From Deltaproteobacteria bacterium (GTDB lineage Bacteria; Desulfobacterota; Desulfuromonadia; Geobacterales; Pseudopelobacteraceae), in assembly GCA_019162745.1 (NCBI GenBank), contig JAFLLC010000135.1:1-36444 (forward strand): DNA of 36,444 nucleotides. Direction: 5' to 3'. The notes under the pieces are model-generated. The model made no database searches, was not told where the DNA came from, and saw only the letters and a list, made by a program, of their open reading frames with translations. How positions within the stretch are numbered: the stretch's first letter is position 1; every line of letters starts with the position of its first letter. A program made the position numbers and the translations under genes. This document shows positions 8,500 through 17,056 of the stretch, one piece after another.

Positions 8500-9600
8500 A
8501 TGAAAAACATAGCAACCATCATTGTATGTCTCCTTGTAATCCTGGCGACATCCACTGCCCACGCAATACGGATCAAGGATATTGCTTCGTTCGCAGGGGT
8601 GCGGGATAACCAGCTGATAGGTTATGGTCTGGTGGTCGGGTTGAACGGTTCCGGAGACAGCGATCAGGCAAAGATTCAGACCCAGTCTGTCGTAAATATG
8701 CTTGAGCGGATGGGGATCACCACCTCCGCTAATGATATCAAGCTTAAAAACGTGGCCGCTGTTATGGTAACGGCGAATCTCCCCCCCTTTGCCAAACAGG
8801 GAAACCGCCTGGATGTGCTTGTTTCATCCCTTGGGGATGCCAAAAGCATTGCCGGCGGGACACTGCTCATGGCTCCGTTGAAAGGTGCTGACAATCAGGT
8901 CTATGCCGTTGCCCAGGGGTCGATTCTGACAAACTCGTTCGCTTTTGGTGGCCAGGGCGCCACCGCCCAGAAAAACCATCCGACCGCCGGGCGGGTGCCT
9001 AATGGAGCATTGATCGAGCGGGAACTTCCCAACACTCTGGCTGGCAAGACGGTATTAAATCTAAATCTGAGCGTTGCCGATTTCACCACCGCCTCGCGCA
9101 TCGTCACCGCTGTCAACGACAAATTTAAGAGTGCCGTTGCCGTCAGCAGAGATCCTGGTTCAGTGACCTTGACGATCCCGGAAGCCTATGCAAACAACGC
9201 TGTCGAGTTTGTGGCGGCTCTGGAGCGACTTGAGGTCAAGCCGGATGTACAAGCAAAAGTGGTGCTGAATGAGCGCACCGGCACCATCGTACTGGGAGAC
9301 AACGTGCGGATCTCTACCGTGGCGATCACTCACGGTAGTCTGACGCTGGTTATCAAGGAAACTCCGCTGGTATCGCAGCCGGCGCCGCTCAGCAAGACCG
9401 GCGAGACCAAAGTTGTGCCGCGCACCGATTTGAAGGTCGCGGAGGAGAATCGGAGATTGATGGTACTGCAGGAAGGTGTCAGTATCGGCGATGTCGTCCG
9501 GGCACTCAATCTGCTGGGGGTGACTCCGCGCGATCTGATCAGTATTCTCCAGGCGGTCAAGGCGGCGGGAGCGCTGCAGGCGGAGTTGTCGATCATTTAA
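8500..9600 (+). CDS. flgI: Flagellar P-ring protein FlgI
   Basis: FlgI is exported to the periplasm and polymerises into the P ring in the peptidoglycan layer. The 366-residue product has a Sec signal peptide with predicted cleavage after AHA at residue 22. The family hallmark RIKDIASFAGVRDNQLIGYG follows, then GLVVGLNGSGDS. Other conserved segments are NVAAVMVTANLPPFAKQGNR and the C-terminal DVVRALNLLGVTPRDLISIL. The length and end match characterised FlgI proteins. Start is supported by a short AAAGG-containing ribosome site. Confidence 0.95.
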   Translation: MKNIATIIVCLLVILATSTAHAIRIKDIASFAGVRDNQLIGYGLVVGLNGSGDSDQAKIQTQSVVNMLERMGITTSANDIKLKNVAAVMVTANLPPFAKQGNRLDVLVSSLGDAKSIAGGTLLMAPLKGADNQVYAVAQGSILTNSFAFGGQGATAQKNHPTAGRVPNGALIERELPNTLAGKTVLNLNLSVADFTTASRIVTAVNDKFKSAVAVSRDPGSVTLTIPEAYANNAVEFVAALERLEVKPDVQAKVVLNERTGTIVLGDNVRISTVAITHGSLTLVIKETPLVSQPAPLSKTGETKVVPRTDLKVAEENRRLMVLQEGVSIGDVVRALNLLGVTPRDLISILQAVKAAGALQAELSII

Positions 9601-9604
9601 AACT

Positions 9605-9631
9605 CAATTTTTATACAGAGCGGGACGATAA
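9605..9631 (+). promoter_or_regulatory. Candidate FliA (sigma-28) promoter
   Basis: CAATTTTT (9605-9612), 11 nt, then GACGATAA (9624-9631). The -10 matches GCCGATAA at 7 of 8 positions, and the -35 matches TAAAGTTT at 5 of 8, with the canonical spacing. The start site would fall next to the flgJ ATG, so this promoter would mainly serve flgN, flgK and flgL, which are late genes in other bacteria. Confidence 0.4.
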
Positions 9632-9639
9632 GAGCCGAT

Positions 9640-10017
9640 ATGGATATGAATATTGCCACAGCATTTCCGGATACATCCGAAAGCGCGGCGGACAAGGCAC
9701 GTCTGCTGCAGCGTTCGGCTTCGAACGGCACTGCCGGGGTGACTGAAAAACAGCGCCTGCAGGCCAAAAAGGTCTCGCAGGATTTTGAGGCGCTGTTCGT
9801 CGGCATGATGATGAAGTCGATGCGTGCGACGGTCGGCAAAGATAAGTTAACCGGCGGCGGTCACGGCGAAGATGTCTATCGATCGATGCTCGATCAGGCA
9901 TACGCCGATGCTTCTGTAAAAGGGGGCGGCGGGTTGGGGATTGCCAGGATAATTGAAAAAGATATCATCCGTCAGGAAAGCCGCAAGGTTGCTCCACAGG
10001 TTGACACGAAGGAATAA
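9640..10017 (+). CDS. flgJ: Rod-binding protein FlgJ, single-domain form
   Basis: The 125-residue product matches only the N-terminal rod-cap/scaffold domain of FlgJ (Rod-binding domain). The conserved core is KKVSQDFEALFVGMMMKSMR, followed by GGHGEDVYRSMLDQAYAD. The C-terminal muramidase (glucosaminidase) domain of enterobacterial FlgJ is absent. The stop at 10015-10017 is followed directly by flgN, so there is no room for it. Single-domain FlgJ is known in several non-enteric lineages, where a separate enzyme opens the peptidoglycan. The ATG at 9646 is an alternative start. Confidence 0.88.
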   Translation: MDMNIATAFPDTSESAADKARLLQRSASNGTAGVTEKQRLQAKKVSQDFEALFVGMMMKSMRATVGKDKLTGGGHGEDVYRSMLDQAYADASVKGGGGLGIARIIEKDIIRQESRKVAPQVDTKE

Positions 10018-10030
10018 CAGGTGAGTTGCA

Positions 10031-10531
10031 ATGCAGATTAATAGACAGGTGTACGATTCTTTGCATGAGATTAATGCTGTTCTTGGCGAGTTGTGTACAT
10101 TGGCACTGCAAGAGCGTCAGGATATTGTTGAGATTAATCTTGCAGGACTCGACGAACGGCGTATCGCGATTGAAAAGCTGCTTGGGCGTACGGGGGATCT
10201 CAATGCACAGATTGCGTCTCAGATAGGCTCAGCATGCGATGCACTCGGCCTTATTGGTGAGAAAACTCTTTCCTCGCTGATAACGGACCTCCTTAAGCCT
10301 GAGAGGGACAGCTATTCCGCTCTCCAAAAATCGGTGAGGGCAAATTCAGTAGCGGCCAAAAATAACCTGTTGATCAACCAGGCCTTGATGAAAGACTCGC
10401 TGGCTTTTACCAATTACTCGCTGCAGACGTTCACCGGGATTCTCAAGGCGAGCAGCAGCGGCACGTATGGCCAGCAGGGGCGTTTCATTGACACGATCGA
10501 CCAGCCACGGATTATCTGCAAGGAGATTTGA
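10031..10531 (+). CDS. flgN: FlgN-family flagellar export chaperone
   Basis: This 166-residue, largely helical protein occupies the usual flgN position before flgK. FlgN is a cytosolic chaperone that escorts the hook-filament junction proteins FlgK and FlgL to the export gate. The N-terminal helices (LHEINAVLGELCTLALQERQ, then EIEKLLG-like segments) and the C-terminal SLAFTNYSLQTFTG region fit the FlgN fold, which is poorly conserved in sequence. AGGTGA lies upstream of the ATG. The stop codon is directly followed by the flgK ATG, indicating coupling with its client. Confidence 0.8.
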   Translation: MQINRQVYDSLHEINAVLGELCTLALQERQDIVEINLAGLDERRIAIEKLLGRTGDLNAQIASQIGSACDALGLIGEKTLSSLITDLLKPERDSYSALQKSVRANSVAAKNNLLINQALMKDSLAFTNYSLQTFTGILKASSSGTYGQQGRFIDTIDQPRIICKEI

Positions 10532-12034
10532 ATGAGTATAGGTGCGATTTTCAATTCCGCCAGTACAAGCCTCGCTGCGCAGCGGGCCGCCCTTGATGTG
10601 ACGAGCGAAAATATCTCGAACGTAAATACGGAAGGGTATTCCCGCCAGCGAGTCATAATGGAAACAGGGCCAACTATAACTAAAAATGGCCTTCCGGTCG
10701 GGGGAGGGGTCTATGTAGCCTCTGTGCAGCGCATCTACGACGATGTTCTCAATAAACAGATCAATGATGGCACCTCTCTTCAGGGTAATAATGATGCCAA
10801 ACTGCAAACACTCCAGCAGGTTGAACCGTATCTGAATGAAATAAGCGGTAATTCGATCGGCGATGCGATGCAGGGGTTGTCAGATTCATGGCAGTCACTT
10901 TCACTGAACCCGGCCGGTATTTCAGAGCGCCAGACGGTACTTGGAAAGGCTCAAATTCTGGTCGACACATTTCATCAGGTCAGTGGCGGCATTATCAATG
11001 CCCAAAACTTTGCTGACCAGAGCCTGACGGCGGTTGCAACTGATGTTACCGCGAAGGCCAAAGAAATAGCCGACCTCAATACCCAGATCAAGATGACTGA
11101 GATGGCAAACGGAAATGCCAACGAACTCAGGGATCGTCGTGACCTGCTGATCCAGAATCTTTCAAAGCAGGTGGGAGTCAGCTACACCGAACAGTCGGAC
11201 GGCATGAAGGTAACGCTTTTAGGAGGAGAAACACTTGTTTCCGGTGCCCAATATGCGACGCTCTACACCAATAAAGTTGGATCTGGAGTGACTACCAATG
11301 AGATCCGTATAACTGCCGCTGGTGCGCCGCCATCGACCACGAATCCTGCCGGTGATGTAAATGTCACTGCAACAATAGGCGGCAGTAATAATTCCAAAGG
11401 GGCCATAGGCGGTCTATTATATGCGCGGGACACCGCCATGCCGGCCTACCTTGGCAAGCTTGATGAGCTTGCCTACAACCTTTCCTATCAGATTAATACC
11501 CAGCACGCTGCCGGTTGGAACCTTAATAATACCACCGGACAAGCCTTCTTCTCCCCTGCTGCCGGGTCCACGGCTCCGCCGGCCTTGCCCGCTGATTATG
11601 CCGGCTACAGCAGCAGTATTGCACTTGCAAAGAAGAGTAGTAACCCTCTTGTTGATATCGACACTAATGATATCGCTGCGGCAGATACAAATCCGCTCAC
11701 CGGCGGGATCGGTAATAACAAAAATGCCCTGCTGCTTGCAGGCGTTGCAAATACGCAAGTGGCTTTCTCTGGCGGTGTCATGTCCACAACAGCCAACTTT
11801 TACAACTCGCTGGTCGCCAATATCGGCGTAGATGTTCAGGGTTCCAAGAACCTGTCCGCGCAAAACGAAGCGTTTGTCCGGCAGCTAAATAATCTGAGGG
11901 CTTCCAACTCCGGTGTCTCTCTTGATGAAGAGTTGACGAACCTGATCAAATATCAGAAAGCCTTCGAAGGTGCTTCAAAGGTTATCAGCACCGCCAGTCA
12001 GATGATGGACACGCTTCTTGGTTTGATCCGATAA
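10532..12034 (+). CDS. flgK: Flagellar hook-associated protein FlgK (HAP1)
   Basis: FlgK is the first hook-filament junction protein. The 500-residue product begins with the typical MSIGAIFNSASTSLAAQRAA and the NISNVNTEGYSRQRV motif. It ends with the conserved D0 helix (LTNLIKYQKAFEGASKVIST). The central region is variable, as usual, and rich in Ala, Gly, Ser and Thr. AAGGAG precedes the start, and the start codon abuts the flgN stop. Together with flgL it would be exported through the FlhA-containing gate. Confidence 0.94.
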   Translation: MSIGAIFNSASTSLAAQRAALDVTSENISNVNTEGYSRQRVIMETGPTITKNGLPVGGGVYVASVQRIYDDVLNKQINDGTSLQGNNDAKLQTLQQVEPYLNEISGNSIGDAMQGLSDSWQSLSLNPAGISERQTVLGKAQILVDTFHQVSGGIINAQNFADQSLTAVATDVTAKAKEIADLNTQIKMTEMANGNANELRDRRDLLIQNLSKQVGVSYTEQSDGMKVTLLGGETLVSGAQYATLYTNKVGSGVTTNEIRITAAGAPPSTTNPAGDVNVTATIGGSNNSKGAIGGLLYARDTAMPAYLGKLDELAYNLSYQINTQHAAGWNLNNTTGQAFFSPAAGSTAPPALPADYAGYSSSIALAKKSSNPLVDIDTNDIAAADTNPLTGGIGNNKNALLLAGVANTQVAFSGGVMSTTANFYNSLVANIGVDVQGSKNLSAQNEAFVRQLNNLRASNSGVSLDEELTNLIKYQKAFEGASKVISTASQMMDTLLGLIR

Positions 12035-12058
12035 AGTACCGCTCAAGAGGAGCAGGAT

Positions 12059-13189
12059 ATGAGAATTACCGATACGATGACCGCTAGTAATGCCATCTAT
12101 AATATTAATGAGGGCCGTATCAAGTTGGATCGGCTGAACGAAGCTATTTCATCAGGCAAGGTCGTGAACCGCCCTTCCGACGATCCGGTCGCAACTAAAA
12201 AGATTCTTGACCTTGAAACCCAGATCAAGTCGTCGAACCAGTATGTCAGCAATATAAAAACCGGTCAGACCTGGCTTGACATGGCCGGCACCAGTCTGGA
12301 GGGGTTGCTGAGCAGCGTCATGTCTATCAAAGGGGTCGCAGGTCAGGCCTTAGGCTCCATAACTGATCCTGTTAAAAAAGATAATGTTCTGAGTCAACTC
12401 AAGGCGTTCAGAGACCAGCTGACAGATTATCCCGATGTACAGGTTGGCGGGCAGTATGTTTTCAGCGGTTTCAAAAACGATGTGCCCCCCTTCGGTGAGA
12501 GTACTGTTACGGCAGACATTACTTCTGGAAGTTTAGGCATTACCAACATCGACACCACTGATCTTTACCCCGGTCTTCCTATAACCGGACCCGGAATCCC
12601 TCCAGACAGCACTGTCTCCACCATAACCACCTCTTCCACAGGGGTTGGCATCAGTAACGGTGCCATTACCTTCACAAACCCAAACATGCCTCCCATCGCG
12701 GCAACTGCAACGGCTACAACGGCTACTCTGACCTTCACCGGTAAATTTAACGGCACCGAAGATATTGTCAATATGGAGATCACCAAGGGGGTGCAGGTTC
12801 CGATCAGTATCTCCGGTGGAGTTGTCCTGCGAGGTGGAACGCCACCCGGTTCGACAGGGGTTGATATCATTAAGACGCTTGATACGTTGATCGCCGATAT
12901 TAATAGTGGTAATACAGCAGGTATTAATGCCGCAAATATCGCACTAGATAAAGCGAATCAGCAACTGCTCGGCGCCATCAGTGATGTCGGGATGCGCAAG
13001 GCGCGCATGGATAATGCTCTGACGGCGCAGCAGCGAAATTTGAATGTGCTCTCGGAAATTCACGATAACCTGCAGAATGTCGATTATGCTAAAGCCGCTA
13101 TAGAGCTGACCAATCAGAAGACAGCTTTCGAAGCGGCTCTTGCTGCAACGGCCAAGATTGCACCGTTGTCGCTGCTTAACTATCTGTAA
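12059..13189 (+). CDS. flgL: Flagellar hook-associated protein FlgL (HAP3) with an internal insert
   Basis: FlgL is the second junction protein linking FlgK to flagellin. The 376-residue product has the flagellin-like N-terminus (MRITDTMTASNAIYNI, RPSDDPVATKKILDLE) and C-terminal coiled region (ALTAQQRNLNVLSEIHDNLQ, VDYAKAAIELTNQ). It is longer than the usual roughly 300 residues because of an extra segment at about 148-227. That segment is rich in Thr, Ile and Gly and contains LYPGLPITGPGIPPDSTVST. This resembles short beta-rich modules seen in many bacterial surface and phage-tail proteins. The insert falls where FlgL has its exposed variable domain. AGAGGAGC precedes the ATG. It is the last flagellar gene in the window. 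Confidence 0.92.
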   Translation: MRITDTMTASNAIYNINEGRIKLDRLNEAISSGKVVNRPSDDPVATKKILDLETQIKSSNQYVSNIKTGQTWLDMAGTSLEGLLSSVMSIKGVAGQALGSITDPVKKDNVLSQLKAFRDQLTDYPDVQVGGQYVFSGFKNDVPPFGESTVTADITSGSLGITNIDTTDLYPGLPITGPGIPPDSTVSTITTSSTGVGISNGAITFTNPNMPPIAATATATTATLTFTGKFNGTEDIVNMEITKGVQVPISISGGVVLRGGTPPGSTGVDIIKTLDTLIADINSGNTAGINAANIALDKANQQLLGAISDVGMRKARMDNALTAQQRNLNVLSEIHDNLQNVDYAKAAIELTNQKTAFEAALAATAKIAPLSLLNYL

Positions 13190-13255
13190 CACAGTACGTA
13201 TTTGGCGGGGTTGAGTAGAACCGTCTACATTTGTCTTGTCTACTGCTGAAAAACG

Positions 13256-13284
13256 TTGACCAGCATTCACCCAAGCCATATAAA
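13256..13284 (+). promoter_or_regulatory. Candidate sigma-70 promoter of the MATE gene
   Basis: TTGACC (13256-13261), 17-nt spacer, TATAAA (13279-13284): each hexamer has one mismatch to consensus. The start point would fall at about 13291, the chosen ATG of the MATE gene, so the transcript would be leaderless or translation would start farther in. Confidence 0.5.
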
Positions 13285-13290
13285 GTAGGC

Positions 13291-14643
13291 ATGCCGTTAC
13301 CAACATTTTTCTCATTATTCACCTCTTCAAAGCCTGTCTCCATTCGTCGCGACGTCTTCCGCCTCTCCATGCCGGTACTGCTATCATCCCTTTTTCAGCG
13401 GCTTGTTTCAATAATTGATGTTTTTCTAACAGGCGGTCTTGGTGCTTCAGCCATCGCTGCCACCGGCTTGGGGCAGCTCCTGATGGTCACCACGATGACA
13501 GTCTTCTGGGGACTGTCTACCGGAGTAACAGTTGTGATCTCACATCTCTGGGGCGCCGGACGGCGTGAAGATGCCGGCCGGGCAGCGTATGTGGCATGCC
13601 TGGCCGGCTTGGTCATGACGGTAGTTTGCTCGCTGGCCGGCTCCCGCTGGGGTGGCGACATCGCCCGGTTGATGGGGGCCTCCGGTGATGTTCAGGAGTT
13701 GGCGGCCGAATACATCCGCCTGGTGTTTCTCTGGATGCTCTGGACTACCGGGCTGAATCTCCTCTCGGCCATCATGCATGGTGCCGGTAATACCCGCACG
13801 CCGATGGAGGCGATCATTCTGGTCAATATCCTCCATGTACTGCTGGCCTGGCCGCTGATTTACGGGAAATGGGGGATGCCGGCGCTGGGGGTCAAGGGGG
13901 CGGCGATCGCCATCAACAGCTCCGAGTTCGTCGGCTTCGCCTACCTGCTGATACAGGCACTGCGCAAGCGCTATATTACCTTCAGTCGTCCCGATTTCGG
14001 GCTCTTCGGCAGAATCTGGAAGGTCGGCTGGCCGGTGGCGCTGGAGCGTGTGGCCCAGCAGAGCGGCCAGCTTTTCTACTCCAGCTTTATCATCGCCTAC
14101 GGTACAACCGCCTATGCCGCTCACCAGATCGGTCTTTCGATCGAGTCGCTTTCGTTCATGCCGGGTGCGGGGATGGGAATTGCTGCGGCAACGCTGATGG
14201 GGCAATCGCTGGGTGCCGGCAAGATCCGCCGGGCCAGGATCAGTCACAACGAGGCGTTGCGGCTGGCGATCGGCGTGATGACCGTTATGGCGCTTGTATT
14301 CTTCTTCGCGCCGCACTTTCTGATCGGTCTTTTCAGCCAGGACCCGGACGTGATCGAGAAGGGGAGCATGTTTCTGAAGCTGGTTGCCTTCGCCCAGATC
14401 CCGCTGGCGATCTCGTTCGTTTACGCCGGGAGCCTGCGCGGTACCGGTGACACGTTCTACGTATTCATCATCACGCTGGTTGCGATGTGGGGGATAAGGG
14501 TGGCGCTGTCGTGGGTGGCGTCGAGTTGGCTGCATCTTTCACTCTATGCGGTATGGGGGGTGTTCCTGATCGACTGGTATTTCCGCGGAGCGGCCTTTGC
14601 CTGGCGCTATCATCGCCGGGATCTGTATTCGGCGGTGCTGTAG
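13291..14643 (+). CDS. MATE-family multidrug/cation antiporter
   Basis: The product is a membrane antiporter of the MATE family, which exports cationic drugs or metabolites in exchange for sodium ions or protons. With the start at 13291 it has 450 residues, the normal size, and about twelve hydrophobic segments in two homologous halves. Family signatures include DVFLTGGLGASAIAATGLGQ in the first half and AHQIGLSIESLSFMPGAGMG in the second. The frame is open 20 codons farther upstream, but a candidate promoter overlaps that part. It follows flgL by 101 nt and converges with baeR, 11 nt away. The substrate cannot be told from sequence. Confidence 0.88.
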   Translation: MPLPTFFSLFTSSKPVSIRRDVFRLSMPVLLSSLFQRLVSIIDVFLTGGLGASAIAATGLGQLLMVTTMTVFWGLSTGVTVVISHLWGAGRREDAGRAAYVACLAGLVMTVVCSLAGSRWGGDIARLMGASGDVQELAAEYIRLVFLWMLWTTGLNLLSAIMHGAGNTRTPMEAIILVNILHVLLAWPLIYGKWGMPALGVKGAAIAINSSEFVGFAYLLIQALRKRYITFSRPDFGLFGRIWKVGWPVALERVAQQSGQLFYSSFIIAYGTTAYAAHQIGLSIESLSFMPGAGMGIAAATLMGQSLGAGKIRRARISHNEALRLAIGVMTVMALVFFFAPHFLIGLFSQDPDVIEKGSMFLKLVAFAQIPLAISFVYAGSLRGTGDTFYVFIITLVAMWGIRVALSWVASSWLHLSLYAVWGVFLIDWYFRGAAFAWRYHRRDLYSAVL

Positions 14644-14681
14644 CGGGTACAGTGTTATTCTCTCTCATACTTGTAGCCCGC
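14643..14681. terminator. Weak hairpin between convergent MATE and baeR genes
   Basis: GCGGG-TACA (14643-14651) can pair with TGTA-G-CCCGC (14672-14681) with one bulged G and a 20-nt loop. There is no clean T run, and one arm lies inside the 3' end of baeR. It may act as a bidirectional stop for convergent transcription, but the support is thin. Confidence 0.22.
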
Positions 14682-15326
14682 ACCATATAAAGAGTGAATA
14701 AACTCCTTGTCTGGATCAACAACCGCCATTTTTTTGCGCAGCTTCTTGATGTGGCTGTCGATGGTGCGGTCGCTGACGATCCGCTGGTCCGGGTAGATAT
14801 GGTCCATCAGGTGCTGGCGCCCGTAAATGCGTCCAGGGTTTGCCGCCAGAAGAGTGAGGAGCTTGAATTCAACGGCGGTGAGATCCAGATTTATGCCGTG
14901 GAGGGCCGCCCGGTAACGTGATTCGTCGAGGATCAGGCCGGTATCGTTCTGCGGTTCAACCCCCTTACCACGCCGCAATACCGCCTTGACCCTGGCGACA
15001 ACCTCGCGGGGGCTGAAAGGTTTGCAGATGTAATCATCAGCCCCAAGTTCCAGGCCAAGCAAGCGGTCAATCTCCTCTACTCGCGCCGTAATCATGATGA
15101 TCGGTGTTGAGGAGAAAGCACGGATTTCTTTACAAATCTCCAGCCCCCCCTTTCCCGGCAGCATCAAATCAAGCAGAATCAAGCGTGGCTGGTGCTCCTG
15201 AACCCACGGTACGACCGTCAGTCCGTCATGGAGACAGTGCGCCTCATAACCAGCCTGGCAGAGATAATCAACGAGAACCTGTGCCAGTTTTCCTTCATCT
15301 TCCACAATCAGGATGATCTCGCTCAT
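14655..15326 (-). CDS. baeR: BaeR-like response regulator (OmpR family)
   Basis: This is a DNA-binding response regulator, partner of the adjacent kinase. Of 223 residues, the receiver domain has the acidic pair near E9-D10, phospho-acceptor D53 in LLDLMLPGKGGLEIC, and a conserved lysine in ICKPFSPREV. The C-terminal winged helix ends with DRTIDSHIKKLRKKM. The segment EEIDRLLGLELGADDYICKP is nearly the same as in E. coli BaeR as I remember it, so I use that symbol. Start at 15326: the codon overlaps the kinase stop as ATGA, and GGGAG lies 7 nt upstream. BaeSR in enterobacteria responds to envelope stress and drives efflux genes. A similar role here, with export genes on both sides, is inference. 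Confidence 0.88.
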   Translation of the reverse strand: MSEIILIVEDEGKLAQVLVDYLCQAGYEAHCLHDGLTVVPWVQEHQPRLILLDLMLPGKGGLEICKEIRAFSSTPIIMITARVEEIDRLLGLELGADDYICKPFSPREVVARVKAVLRRGKGVEPQNDTGLILDESRYRAALHGINLDLTAVEFKLLTLLAANPGRIYGRQHLMDHIYPDQRIVSDRTIDSHIKKLRKKMAVVDPDKEFIHSLYGAGYKYERE

Positions 15327-16765
15327 ACTACGACTCCCGGCAACTCTATTCTGATCCAAAGCCCGCCGAGCGGTGAAATCTCCGCCGTGATACTTCCACC
15401 ATGAGCCTCAACGATATTGTGGCAGATTGCGAGCCCCAGGCCTGCGCCTCCTGTCGATCTGTTGCGGGACGATTCCACCCGGTAGAGCCGCTCAAACAGC
15501 CGCTCCAGTTCTGATGGGTGGACGCCGGGAGCCGAATCCTTCACGTCAACCACCACAACGCCGTCGATTGTTCGCAGCACTATCTGCAATGTGCCGCAAG
15601 CATCGGTATATTTGAGGGAATTGTCGAGCAGATTGGCAAAGAGCTGGCGTAAGCGTTCCTTGTCACCAAAAACAGCCGCGCCCCCCGTTTCAGGAATATC
15701 CGCTTCAAGCAGTATTCCCTTGGAGAAAAACTCAGGCCTGTAATGCGCGATGATTCCAGCCAATAATTCAGCCAGATCCAGCCCGGTTTTTCGGTAGGTG
15801 AGCGCTCCGACGTCCGACAGCGACAGTTGATAAAGGTCGTCCACCAACCTGCCGAGCCGTTGTACTTCGTCGTGCAGCGAGGCGATGTTTTTATGAGTCG
15901 GTTGGCGGATGCCGTCTTGAAGTGCCTCGATCTCGCCCCGTAAAATAGCCAGCGGGGTACGCAGTTCGTGCGAGATGTCCGCCACCCATTGACGCCTGGT
16001 CAGCTCACTCTTTTCCAGCGCTAGCGCCAGCGAATTGAAGTCACTCGCAAGTTGCCCCAGCTCATCTTGTGAGTTAACCGGCACCCGGACGGTGAAGCTG
16101 CCCGCCGTCAGTTGGTGGGTCGCATTGGTCAGTTCGCCGAGCGGCCGCACGAGCCGCCGGGCAAGGAGCAGGGAGAGCAGAGCTGACAGAAGAACCACAG
16201 CTCCCGCTACCAATGCAAAGGCCGACTTCTGTTCACGCAGAAAACGCTGATGCGGCGCATCGGTTATGTTCGTGCGCGGCAGCAGCCCCAGATATCCGAC
16301 GACTGTACCTTGATAAAGCAGCGGTGTCATGGCGTTGTCAACCGGCACTTCGCCTTGATCTATCAAAGATTTCCTGTCGGCATCGAGCAGAAACAGGCGT
16401 TGATCAAAGTGCCGTGCCAGATGCGGCGGCAAAGGTCCACGCTTCCCTTCGTCAAAGCGTTCCGGCTGTGACCCGGCAGGCTGCTTCTCTTCCGGTGGTT
16501 GCGGGGGTGCTTGCGGCAAAGCGGCCGCCACCAGCTGCCGCCACCGTGCCGGATCTCGGCGCAGAAACTCCCAGTTCCGCTCTGTGCGGTAGCTACCCTC
16601 AAGTTCTGCAGCCAGGCGGGATATCCCTGTTTTTTCCATCTCATTGATAAACTTGAGAAAGCCCCTGCTGAGGCTCCATTGCATGATCAGGGCGGAACTG
16701 ATCACGGCAAGACCTGCCGCAGTAAGGATTACCAGAAACAGTTTATGTGTAATGCTGGTCTTCAT
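15323..16765 (-). CDS. baeS: BaeS-like sensor histidine kinase
   Basis: This is a membrane sensor kinase of 480 residues. TM1 is at about 9-29, followed by a periplasmic sensor region of about 150 residues containing a proline-rich stretch. TM2 is at about 181-202, with HAMP at 203-255. The phospho-acceptor H266 lies in ADISHELRTPLAIL. The ATPase domain has the N box NLLDNSLKYTD and G2 box GGAGLGLAICHNIVEAHGG. Sequence around HAMP, HisKA and the end closely resembles E. coli BaeS. Start at 16765 is fixed by GGGAGGTG five nt upstream. It forms a two-gene operon with baeR and diverges from the EF-hand gene across 291 nt. Confidence 0.9.
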   Translation of the reverse strand: MKTSITHKLFLVILTAAGLAVISSALIMQWSLSRGFLKFINEMEKTGISRLAAELEGSYRTERNWEFLRRDPARWRQLVAAALPQAPPQPPEEKQPAGSQPERFDEGKRGPLPPHLARHFDQRLFLLDADRKSLIDQGEVPVDNAMTPLLYQGTVVGYLGLLPRTNITDAPHQRFLREQKSAFALVAGAVVLLSALLSLLLARRLVRPLGELTNATHQLTAGSFTVRVPVNSQDELGQLASDFNSLALALEKSELTRRQWVADISHELRTPLAILRGEIEALQDGIRQPTHKNIASLHDEVQRLGRLVDDLYQLSLSDVGALTYRKTGLDLAELLAGIIAHYRPEFFSKGILLEADIPETGGAAVFGDKERLRQLFANLLDNSLKYTDACGTLQIVLRTIDGVVVVDVKDSAPGVHPSELERLFERLYRVESSRNRSTGGAGLGLAICHNIVEAHGGSITAEISPLGGLWIRIELPGVVV

Positions 16766-17056
16766 CTTGCCACCTCCCGTCACCACGACCATGTTTTTAT
16801 CACAGGTGGAGGCGTCAGAAACAGAGTCATTCCGGGGGATGTATGCATTTCCTTATTTCTTACACATTTCCTGCACATTCGGCTGTTAGAAAGTACCCTC
16901 AGAATAATAAGCGAAGGGGGTGATACAACAGGGCAGGACCAAATCTACCGGGAAAGGAGGCAGCATCAGAGTACATGGAAGCGGAAACAGAAAATGTTCT
17001 ATTGAGTGGCGCGAACGGGTGTGTTCATGCGTCATAAAAAGAAAGGAGCGCGCAAA
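16766..17056. promoter_or_regulatory. Divergent intergenic region between baeS and the EF-hand gene
   Basis: No gene is seen. The only pattern is a set of related pyrimidine-rich words: CATTTCCT at 16846-16853 and again at 16865-16872, then CATTC at 16876-16880. These could be regulator half-sites for BaeR, but their spacing (19 and 11 bp) is not clearly regular. No convincing -35/-10 or -24/-12 promoter was found by eye. Confidence 0.3.

Noticed and set aside
13540-14535. Open frame of 331 codons antisense to the MATE gene
   Set aside because: The composition is extremely charged, with His/Arg/Asp runs, and there is no family match; it is a codon-bias shadow.
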